DNA from: CAZHPR01 sp964534305
GTDB taxonomy: Bacteria; Patescibacteriota; Minisyncoccia; Phycocordibacterales; WO2-35-19
Direction of reading: 5' to 3'
Length of the DNA stretch: 64,000 nt
NCBI GenBank assembly: GCA_964534305.1
Contig: CAZHPR010000001.1
Location: 41,691-105,690 of the forward strand
Below the pieces are notes generated by a model. That model did not search any database. It was not told the DNA's origin and was given only the letters and a program-made list of their open reading frames with translations. Made by a program: the position numbers and the translations under genes. The first letter of the stretch is position 1; each line of letters opens with the position of its first letter. Of the stretch, positions 58,488 to 64,000 are shown in pieces.

Positions 58488-58955
58488 CTATGCTCGAGAA
58501 TCGTGCTGAGTTTCGGACACGAAGAATATCGCGTCGGTGCCGAAACATGTAGCAATTCTTGTTTTAACCTTGGTATTTGGTTTTATCTCCTTTGGTTGAA
58601 GGTCAACGATCTCTAGGCACGATGTTCTGCGATATGGAGAGTTGTTGCTGTGCTTTGCGAGGGTAATCTCGTAAGCCCCCTTCTCCAGATTAGTAATCGC
58701 CTTGAACGCAAGCCAGTATTCCAGCTGTGGAGCCAAACGAAACCACTCTTTATCACCAGTATTCTTGTGGCAAACAAGAATACTTCCGCCAACAAGGGTC
58801 GCCCCGAAAGGAAAACCCGAGTCAGCTATGAATATAAATACCTCCAGCAAATCCACCAAGATTTTTCCCGGAGCAGTGGTTGTGCTCAACTTCTGTTTAT
58901 TCTTCTTGGTGGCGGTATTAGCGCCGGAAACGGGAACGGTATTCTGGGTCGTCAT
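58488..58955 (-). CDS. Hypothetical protein
   Basis: I do not recognise this 155-residue protein. The start at 58955 (MTTQNTVPVSGANTATKKNK) is chosen because AAGGAG lies seven bases upstream. A Thr/Ser/Asn/Lys-rich N-terminus is followed by what looks like a beta-rich domain (GFPFGATLVGGSILVCHKNT; IKPNTKVKTRIATCFGTDAI). A TTTACA-17-TAAAAT promoter precedes it. It belongs to the strong-SD accessory class. Confidence 0.65.
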   Translation of the reverse strand: MTTQNTVPVSGANTATKKNKQKLSTTTAPGKILVDLLEVFIFIADSGFPFGATLVGGSILVCHKNTGDKEWFRLAPQLEYWLAFKAITNLEKGAYEITLAKHSNNSPYRRTSCLEIVDLQPKEIKPNTKVKTRIATCFGTDAIFFVSETQHDSRA

Positions 58956-59006
58956 GTCGGTAATCTCCTTTTCCTTCCTTAGCCCTTTCAATGAGCTTCT
59001 GGAATA

Positions 59007-59035
59007 ATTTTACCATTCTTTATTAGTATTGTAAA
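59007..59035 (-). promoter_or_regulatory. Promoter of the 58488 gene
   Basis: Minus-strand TTTACA (59030-59035), a 17-base spacer and TAAAAT (59007-59012). Confidence 0.65.
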
Positions 59036-59100
59036 ATATACCGACTAAATTGGCTTATTTTTTATAAAATCCATATTTTAAGCCATATTTTGTAAATAAT

Positions 59101-59130
59101 TTGACAAAATTATTGTCATTTTGATATACT
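59101..59130 (+). promoter_or_regulatory. Promoter of the 59137 gene (leaderless)
   Basis: TTGACA (59101-59106), an 18-base spacer and TATACT (59125-59130). The GTG start codon follows six bases later, so transcription and translation should start at nearly the same base. Confidence 0.8.
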
Positions 59131-59136
59131 TTTTGA

Positions 59137-59970
59137 GTGAATTGGTCAAATAAATCACTTTCTTTCCTGGGATTGAGTAAAAAGGAGATCCTTGTACTCG
59201 AAGGCTTTAGCGAAGCACGAAGCCATACAGAAGTAGCAGAAACAACACATATGCCCCGTACCACCATAGCTTTTATTGGAAAACAACTCTTACAAAAAGG
59301 CCTTTTGCTTCCTATAAAGCAAGGCAAACGCTTCAATTACATCTCCTTAACCGAAGAACAGCTTCGGAACAGGCTTTTGCAGACATTGGGTGAGATCCGG
59401 GCTACAGCAAACGAAAGAAAAGGTGCCCAAATTAGAATTTCAAAGGAAAGCGAGTTTATTATCCATGTAGGACTGAAAGAAGTTATAGAAGCCTATTCAA
59501 GGATTGCGGCATTCAACAAGGATAATCGGATTAAAGCAATTCAGAGTTATAAATCGTGGATTACCATTGTGGAAAAGCTTGGACCAGAAGGATTGATCAG
59601 ATTTAATCAATTTGTTCGCGATAACAATTTGATAATTGATGGTATTTTGCAGGATAAACAATATGATTGGTATGGAGAATATCTTAAAGAACATCCTCAA
59701 CCTGAAAGCGTGGATACAGCAGAAAGCTTGGGTCAAAGAATGGCTGACTATACCCTTGTTCCCTCTGAATTTTTCAATGTGTACTCTGAAATTTGGATAT
59801 TCCGCTCAACTGTAATAATTATAAATTGGCAGGATGAGGTGGCAATTGAGATCACAAATGACCAAATAATGAGCTTCCTTCGAGACATGTTTGAATTTGT
59901 AAAAATGGGAGGTAAAAAAATAAATCATGAGGAATATTTAAGAAATATGATTAGTAGAATAAAATCCTAA
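59137..59970 (+). CDS. HTH (TrmB-like) transcriptional regulator
   Basis: The 277-residue protein starts at GTG 59137, fixed by the promoter position. Residues about 10-80 form a winged helix (LGLSKKEILVLEGFSEARSH; recognition helix near HMPRTTIAFIGKQLLQKGLL; wing QGKRFNYISL). The C-terminal 190 residues are alpha/beta without an assigned ligand. It resembles the regulator at 51269 in layout but not closely in sequence. Confidence 0.78.
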   Translation: MNWSNKSLSFLGLSKKEILVLEGFSEARSHTEVAETTHMPRTTIAFIGKQLLQKGLLLPIKQGKRFNYISLTEEQLRNRLLQTLGEIRATANERKGAQIRISKESEFIIHVGLKEVIEAYSRIAAFNKDNRIKAIQSYKSWITIVEKLGPEGLIRFNQFVRDNNLIIDGILQDKQYDWYGEYLKEHPQPESVDTAESLGQRMADYTLVPSEFFNVYSEIWIFRSTVIIINWQDEVAIEITNDQIMSFLRDMFEFVKMGGKKINHEEYLRNMISRIKS

Positions 59971-59974
59971 TTCT

Positions 59975-60058
59975 TCCCTCCCTGATCAAGGGGAGGGCGA
60001 GCGGAGCGAGAGTGGGGTTTCCCTCTCTTGTTGTAAGAGAGGGTTAGGGTGAGTTATT
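59975..60058 (+). repeat. Compound palindromic repeat before xthA
   Basis: The first part (CCCTCCCTGATCAAGGGGAGGG, then GAGCGGAGCGAGAG) is of the subtype that bounds unit 0. The second part (CCCTCTCTTGTTGTAAGAGAGGG then TTAGGGTGAGTTATT) is the common subtype. The end of the repeat appears to supply the -10 box (TATTAT, 60055-60060) of xthA. Confidence 0.78.
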
Positions 60059-60066
60059 ATACTTAA

Positions 60067-60864
60067 ATGAAAATCATAAGCTGGAACGTAAATGGAATAC
60101 GAGCAGTACACAGAAAGGGATTATTTTTACCTTTTGTAGAAAAATACCAACCAGATATCATCTGTTTGCAGGAGACTAAGGCAGAAAAGGATCAAGTAGA
60201 GATTGATTTGCCGGACTACGAAGAATATTGGAATTCTTCCACTGCACGCAAAGGTTACAGCGGGACTGCTATTTTTAGCAAAATCAAACCAATTTCTGTA
60301 ACCTTTGGTTTTCCAGATAATATTGCTGAAAAATATGATCTAAAGAACGATGGATACGGGGATTTAAACAAAGAAGGCAGGCTCCTTGTGGCTGAATATG
60401 AAGATTTCTATGTAGTATGTGTTTATACCCCAAATTCAAAGGGAGATTTGAGCAGACTCCCCCTTCGTCACAAACAATGGGATCCTGCTTTTTTGGAACA
60501 TATCAAGAATCTTAAAAAGAAGAAAAATGTCATATTTTGTGGAGATCTCAATGTGGCTCACACCGAAAACGACCTCGCCAACCCAAAACAGAATGAAGGG
60601 GAACACGGCTTTACCAAAGAAGAACGTGAAGGATTCGAAAATATAATAAAAAATGGTTTTGTTGACACTTTTCGCCACTTTACTCCAGAAGGAAACGGTT
60701 TTTATACCTGGTGGACCCCATGGCGCAATGCCAGAGAACGCAACATTGGCTGGAGAATAGATTATTTTGTTGTAAACAAAGAATTTTTACCAAAAATAAA
60801 GAAATCAGAAATATTATCTGGTGTGTACGGTTCAGACCACTGCCCTATTATGATCAGCTTATAG
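60067..60864 (+). CDS. xthA: Exodeoxyribonuclease III
   Basis: This is an AP endonuclease / 3'-5' exonuclease of base-excision repair. The 265-residue protein has MKIISWNVNGIRAVHRKG, ICLQETKAEKDQVE (catalytic Glu), YTPNSKGDLSRLPLR, GDLNVAHTENDLANPK (Asp and Asn), WRIDYFVVNK and the C-terminal GSDHCPIMI (catalytic His). It lacks an SD; a repeat-derived TATTAT lies six bases before the ATG. Confidence 0.96.
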   Translation: MKIISWNVNGIRAVHRKGLFLPFVEKYQPDIICLQETKAEKDQVEIDLPDYEEYWNSSTARKGYSGTAIFSKIKPISVTFGFPDNIAEKYDLKNDGYGDLNKEGRLLVAEYEDFYVVCVYTPNSKGDLSRLPLRHKQWDPAFLEHIKNLKKKKNVIFCGDLNVAHTENDLANPKQNEGEHGFTKEEREGFENIIKNGFVDTFRHFTPEGNGFYTWWTPWRNARERNIGWRIDYFVVNKEFLPKIKKSEILSGVYGSDHCPIMISL

Positions 60865-60876
60865 CTTGAAGGATAG

Positions 60877-60987
60877 AAAGCTAAAATAGTTCCTGAGCGT
60901 GCCTTGCGCAGGCCGACGGGCCGAGCAGAGCAAATTTTCAGCAGAAAATTATGCGTGCAAAGCGAGGGAAGCTATTTTAGCTTTTTA
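60877..60987 (+). terminator. Long hairpin after xthA
   Basis: AAAGCTAAAATAG (60877-60889) pairs perfectly with CTATTTTAGCTTT (60973-60985), followed by TT. The interior is GC-rich with GAGCG, GGCCGACGGGCC and AAATTTTC/GAAAATT-type sub-hairpins. It is a likely terminator of xthA, but far larger than needed. Confidence 0.6.
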
Positions 60988-60997
60988 AGATATAACA

Positions 60998-61044
60998 AAA
61001 CCGCCTAGATGCGGTGGAGGATTTCGCAAGACAAGGCGGTTTTA
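60998..61044. terminator. Hairpin with T-run, possible bidirectional terminator
   Basis: AAAACCGCC (60998-61006) and GGCGGTTTT (61036-61044) form a stem around a 29-base loop. T-rich sequence on both sides allows action in either direction. Confidence 0.6.
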
Positions 61045-61050
61045 TAACAG

Positions 61051-61136
61051 ACAACCCACATGGGTTAAAGAACATTTGCCCAACCCCTCTCCTGCACACA
61101 ATGAAGAGATTCATTATGTCCAAAAGCGGAGTTGGG
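61051..61136. other. Highly structured intergenic segment (possible small RNA)
   Basis: The gap between xthA and cca (about 540 bp) holds no convincing ORF. It contains AACCC/GGGTT and then a nested stem: CCCAAC/GTTGGG outside, CTCC/GGAG, and ACACAATGAA/TTCATTATGT inside. Combined with the terminator-like hairpin at 60998, a minus-strand RNA of roughly 200 nt is possible. GTCCTTTA/TAAAGGAC and a TGTGGATAA (61371-61379) lie further on. No known RNA family was recognised. Confidence 0.35.
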
Positions 61137-61401
61137 ATGAAAGATTGTTTTCGTCAGAATAGCTAATTTGAAAAAGAAAGTATTGATATCCCTTTTATAA
61201 AAAATATAGTGAGAATATATATACCTATTTCTTTTCTCCAACCAAAACGTCTTTCGAGTTGCAACTAATTTTCCATTACCAAAGAACGAGTGCCGTTAAA
61301 TTGTTTGAACTTAAAAAAATCGGCGTCTGGTAATATTTTATGTCCTTTATAAAAAGTGTAAAGGACAATATGTGGATAAGATAAAAGACACTAATGTCTT
61401 A

Positions 61402-62892
61402 TTACTCCACATGATACTTCCCTCTTATTTCTTTTAGCTTTTTTTCTTCCTCTAATTCCTTTTTTACCTTTCCTGATTCAGCCTTTTCTTTTAAATCCGA
61501 CTCAGACAGTTGAGATAACTCTAGTGTCCTTTTGTTTAAATATTCTTCATTGTTTAAGCTTGGATCATCAAAAACTTCTTCCATAAGGGCATTGAGTATT
61601 AGTCCCACTTTTGGACCAGGTTTAATGCCCAAAATTTCCATTATTTTTATACCATTTACTTTTAGCATTGATACAGAAACAGGGTCCATCATAACCTCTT
61701 CTATCATGGACTTATACTTTCTTAGTCTGTATGGGTTTTCTTTTGGTCTGCCAGTCCCCACCCTATCACAAACCCTTACATTCATAAGATCCCAGACATT
61801 TTCCTTACCAACATTGGCTATAAGCCTTCTGACGGCTGAATGCGTTATTTCTTCAGTATCTGAGAAAAACATATGCCACCTAACCAACTTTACCACCTTA
61901 TCTATTGTTTCACGTGAAAACCTTAGTCTTTCTAGTATTTTCTGTGTTACACGTGAACCAACAACCTCATGACCATAAAAAGTCCATTGTTTTGTCTCAT
62001 TATTCCATCTTCTGGTAGCCGGCTTTGCTATATCGTGAAATAGAGCAGCAAGTCTCACGTGTAACGGATAGTCCTTATCAGCTGAGTGTTGCAGCACCCT
62101 TATTAGATGATTCCAGACGTCATATGAATGGGCTTGATTTTGTTCTACTCCAAAAGAATCCTCTAGTTCCGGAACAATAAAACCAAGAAGGGAAAGTTTC
62201 TTGAGCAACAAGAAACCATCCATTGGTCTTGGTGACATTATTATTTTTGTAAACTCATCTCTAATTCTTTCACATGAAACTTCTTTCAAAATATCCTTAT
62301 TTTCCAATATTGCTTTCTCCGTATCAGGATCAAGAGGGAATTCAAGTTCCACGTGTAACCTGACAGCCCTTAGTATCCTTAGTCCATCTTCATAAAACCT
62401 ATCTTTTGGATTTCCCACCGTTTTTATGATACCTCTCGCAAGGTCCGCCACTCCACCATAAGGGTCTATAACCTCACCGTTTTCTGGATTATAAGCTATG
62501 GAATTTATTGTAAAATCACGCCTTTTTAGATCATCCAGAATGTTCTTACTAAAAACAACCTCATCTGGCCTCCTGTGGTCAGAATAGACCCCCTCTATCC
62601 TATAAGGCGTCACCTCTATTATTTTTAGACTTTCGTCTGTGGTATCTTCGTTTACGACTGCGACTGTACCAAAGCTATTTTCATAGAAGGTTTTAGGAAA
62701 TAGGGGAATTATCTGTTCTGGAGTTGCGTTTGTTGTTATATCCCAATCTTTTGGCTTTTTGCCCATAAATAGGTCTCTAACGGAACCTCCTACCAAAAAA
62801 GCCTCAAAACCTGCCTCTTTTAGCACATTTGTTACATGAGAAACCTCTGTCGGTATATTGAATTTTTCTATTTTTATCTTATTTTCAGTCAT
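61402..62892 (-). CDS. cca: CCA-adding tRNA nucleotidyltransferase with HD domain
   Basis: The enzyme adds or repairs the 3' CCA of tRNAs. The 496-residue protein has FLVGGSVRDLFMGKKPKDWDITTNA (class-II nucleotidyltransferase with the Asp-x-Asp pair), RRDFTINSIAYNP and the RFYEDGLRILRAVRL template region. The HD domain has AALFHDIAKPATRRW and HEVVGSR. A charged C-terminal tail (KKELEEEKKLKEIRGK) follows. Four of the five tRNA/tmRNA genes checked here without a coded CCA would need it. Whether it also makes poly(A) cannot be told. Confidence 0.94.
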   Translation of the reverse strand: MTENKIKIEKFNIPTEVSHVTNVLKEAGFEAFLVGGSVRDLFMGKKPKDWDITTNATPEQIIPLFPKTFYENSFGTVAVVNEDTTDESLKIIEVTPYRIEGVYSDHRRPDEVVFSKNILDDLKRRDFTINSIAYNPENGEVIDPYGGVADLARGIIKTVGNPKDRFYEDGLRILRAVRLHVELEFPLDPDTEKAILENKDILKEVSCERIRDEFTKIIMSPRPMDGFLLLKKLSLLGFIVPELEDSFGVEQNQAHSYDVWNHLIRVLQHSADKDYPLHVRLAALFHDIAKPATRRWNNETKQWTFYGHEVVGSRVTQKILERLRFSRETIDKVVKLVRWHMFFSDTEEITHSAVRRLIANVGKENVWDLMNVRVCDRVGTGRPKENPYRLRKYKSMIEEVMMDPVSVSMLKVNGIKIMEILGIKPGPKVGLILNALMEEVFDDPSLNNEEYLNKRTLELSQLSESDLKEKAESGKVKKELEEEKKLKEIRGKYHVE

Positions 62893-62938
62893 TTTTTTGG
62901 TGCTAGCACCGCGAAGCTTTTGTGCAACAAAAGCAAAG

Positions 62939-63013
62939 TGGTGCCACCGACAGGAATCGAACCCATATCTTTCCCTTAGGACGGGACTGCTCTATCCATT
63001 GAGCTACGGCGGC
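62939..63013 (-). tRNA. tRNA-Arg(CCU)
   Basis: Minus-strand acceptor GCCGCCG (63007-63013) pairs with CGGTGGC, then discriminator A and an encoded CCA (62939-62941). The anticodon loop GTCCTAA gives CCU for AGG. The T loop is GGTTCGATTCC. The anticodon stem has one mismatch at its first pair. Confidence 0.92.
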
Positions 63014-63072
63014 GCAACCTTAATTTACCACATAAATAAAGAATTTTAAATGTGTTATTATGTATTCATATC

Positions 63073-63144
63073 GCTCCTGTGGTGAAATGGATATCACAAC
63101 GGTCTTCGGAACCGTTGTTCTAGGTTCAAGTCCTAGCAGGAGCA
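63073..63144 (+). tRNA. tRNA-Arg(UCG)
   Basis: GCTCCTG (63073-63079) pairs with CAGGAGC (63137-63143), discriminator A. The anticodon stem ACGGT/ACCGT encloses CTTCGGA, giving UCG for CGA. The T loop is GGTTCAAGTCC. CCA is not encoded. Confidence 0.92.
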
Positions 63145-63177
63145 CAGAATAGGAAAATATAGTAGGGGATCGAAGTG

Positions 63178-63308
63178 GTGCGGCTAGGGAGAATCGGTCA
63201 CAACTCTTTTGCTTTGCAAAAGGTCGCGACCCAGCCTCCTCTTCGCTTTGCTCAGAGTCCGGCTTTCGATTCCCAAAGAAGCCAAGTGTTTGGCTTCTTT
63301 AGCCGCAC
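63178..63308. repeat. Cruciform element built from tRNA-Gly 3' end copies
   Basis: gtgcggctagggagaatcg (63178-63196) is a perfect direct copy of the tRNA-Gly 3' end and flank (63333-63351). TAGCCGCAC (63300-63308) is an inverted copy that pairs with GTGCGGCTA (63178-63186). The inside holds CTTTTGC/GCAAAAG and AAAGAAGCCAA/TTTGGCTTCTTT hairpins and TTCGCTTTGCTC. Confidence 0.75.
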
Positions 63309-63333
63309 AATATAGTCGCTTTGCTCCTTATTG

Positions 63334-63404
63334 TGCGGCTAGGGAGAATCGAACTCCCGTCTCATCCTTGGCAAGGACGTGTTCTACCACTAAACCATAG
63401 CCGC
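63334..63404 (-). tRNA. tRNA-Gly(GCC)
   Basis: Minus-strand GCGGCTA (63398-63404) pairs with TAGCCGC (ending 63335), discriminator A at 63334. The anticodon loop TTGCCAA gives GCC. The T loop is AGTTCGATTCT. CCA is not encoded. The 3' end is duplicated at 63178. Confidence 0.93.
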
Positions 63405-63661
63405 GTTGGTACTTACTTTATCATACCATTTTTAATAAACAAATTTATTAGACATTTACTTTTATAAAATTTAAAAAGTCTGGTAAAATGACTTTATTGT
63501 CTAGTTGACTATATTTTTCAACAAAACTGTGGATAACTCTGTGTATTGTGTGTAAAAGTCATTAGAAAAATAAAGTCTTTGTGTTGTAAAAATGGCTTAA
63601 TATAAAGATTTTTTATTGGACTACCTATTTTCTTGATTTTTCCACATTTGGATTACAAAAA
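63405..63661. other. AT-rich intergenic region with a DnaA-box match
   Basis: About 257 bp before the YraN gene has no ORF of note. It holds one perfect TGTGGATAA (about 63531-63539) and one near match TTTTCCACA (about 63638-63646) in AT-rich DNA. No dnaA or dnaN gene lies in the window, so an origin cannot be claimed. Confidence 0.35.
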
Positions 63662-64000
63662 ATGGCAAAGCATAACAAAACAGGGGAGAAGGGGGAGATA
63701 ATTACTTCAAATTTCCTTGTCAGAAAAGGGTTTTCTATTATTGACAGAAACTATCGCAAGAAATGGGGAGAGATAGATATAGTGGCCCAAAAAGACAATA
63801 AGATCCATTTTGTTGAAGTAAAGACAGTCTCAAGGAAAAGTTTTAACGGTAAATTTCCTATAGAAAACAACAACTACAGAGCAGAGGACAATATGCACCC
63901 ATGGAAGCTGGAGAGGCTCTCTAGAGCGATCCAGACCTACCTGCTGGGCAAATACAAAGAAGTAGAGCCTGCGTGGCAACTAGACCTGGCAACAGTCACC
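63662..64000 (+). CDS. YraN / UPF0102 family protein, 3' end beyond the window
   Basis: 113 codons are visible without a stop. TGEKGEIITSNFLVRKGFSIID, NYRKKWGEIDIVAQKDNKIHFVEVKTVS carry the endonuclease-like core of the family (Glu, Asp and the E-x-K of VEVK). YraN proteins have a PD-(D/E)XK-like fold resembling Holliday-junction resolvases; their role is not settled. The ATG at 63662 is the first in frame that gives the family start. Confidence 0.88.
   Translation, partial: MAKHNKTGEKGEIITSNFLVRKGFSIIDRNYRKKWGEIDIVAQKDNKIHFVEVKTVSRKSFNGKFPIENNNYRAEDNMHPWKLERLSRAIQTYLLGKYKEVEPAWQLDLATVT

Noticed and set aside
28344..60058. CRISPR array from the recurring GC-rich repeats
   Set aside because: Copies are dispersed over more than 30 kb, have no regular spacing or spacers, and there are no cas genes.
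61051..61136. 6S, SRP or RNase P RNA in the xthA-cca gap
   Set aside because: The conserved SRP loop (GGAAGGAAGCAG-type) and the RNase P core (GAGGAAAGTC) are absent, and the structure does not give the long 6S hairpin with a central bubble.
1..64000. Alternative genetic code (UGA as Gly, known in some CPR lineages)
   Set aside because: UGA ends several genes in sensible places (for example 52441 and 55766), and conserved proteins have no in-frame UGA.

Overview
The window looks like a chromosome segment of a Candidatus Patescibacteria (CPR) bacterium, most likely Parcubacteria (OD1). The case rests on compact housekeeping genes, no L30 gene between S5 and L15, a 320-residue phosphoglycerate kinase, a type IV pilus locus with Parcubacteria-style minor pilins, heavy ATA (Ile) codon use with a tRNA-Ile(UAU), and many unrecognised short proteins. 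UGA works as a normal stop (for example at 52439-52441), so this is not a UGA-recoding CPR lineage. This is inference from gene content; no database search was run.

Layout. 1-7541 (minus): an spc-type ribosomal run rpsN-rpsH-rplF-rplR-rpsE-rplO-secY-adk-map, then a tRNA-dependent cyclodipeptide synthase homologue, a four-helix-bundle protein and ndk (cut by the window edge). 7.6-12.7 kb: a small membrane protein, tRNA-Ser, a secreted protein, and a copper operon (csoR-copA-HMA/SafE-cupredoxin) with a CsoR-type palindrome in its promoter. 12.8-21.4 kb: recG, tRNA-Ile(UAU), a pilin, and a trans-translation neighbourhood ftsH / smpB / tmRNA. 21.5-28.3 kb: comM, a DksA-like protein, pnp and several isolated genes of unknown function that have consensus promoters, strong Shine-Dalgarno (SD) sites and hairpin terminators. 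28.4-40 kb: fusA-rpsG-rpsL, an M50 protease, L28, a two-gene ComEC, superoxide dismutase, RNase HI, recJ, a HIT protein and pgk. 40-51 kb: tpiA and the type IV pilus genes pilB, pilC and pilV/W/X-like, then rpsO. 52-56.7 kb: a same-strand array of seven unrecognised genes, richer in G+C than their neighbours, separated by a recurring structured intercistronic element. 56.8-64 kb: a Xer recombinase, an ORF6N protein, exonuclease III, CCA-adding enzyme, tRNA-Arg(CCU), tRNA-Arg(UCG), tRNA-Gly and the start of a YraN-family gene.

Two themes are not explained by ordinary annotation. (1) Three DUF559 nuclease genes each sit in a unit bounded by inverted copies of a palindromic repeat, placed between two genes of an operon (adk/map, tpiA/pgk, pilB/pilC). 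Two of the units share a 465-bp identical segment but carry different cargo genes. Solitary copies of the same repeat lie next to other genes. This resembles a REP- or MITE-like mobile system that uses a PD-(D/E)XK nuclease. (2) In the 52-56.7 kb array, a hairpin A - hairpin B - GGGAG..CCC element lies before five of the seven genes. A diverged sixth copy lies just before the internal promoter.

Two translation-initiation styles coexist. Many housekeeping genes have a -10 box only 6-7 nt before the start codon, which implies leaderless mRNAs. The unrecognised accessory genes use strong SD sites and often TTGACA/TATAAT promoters.
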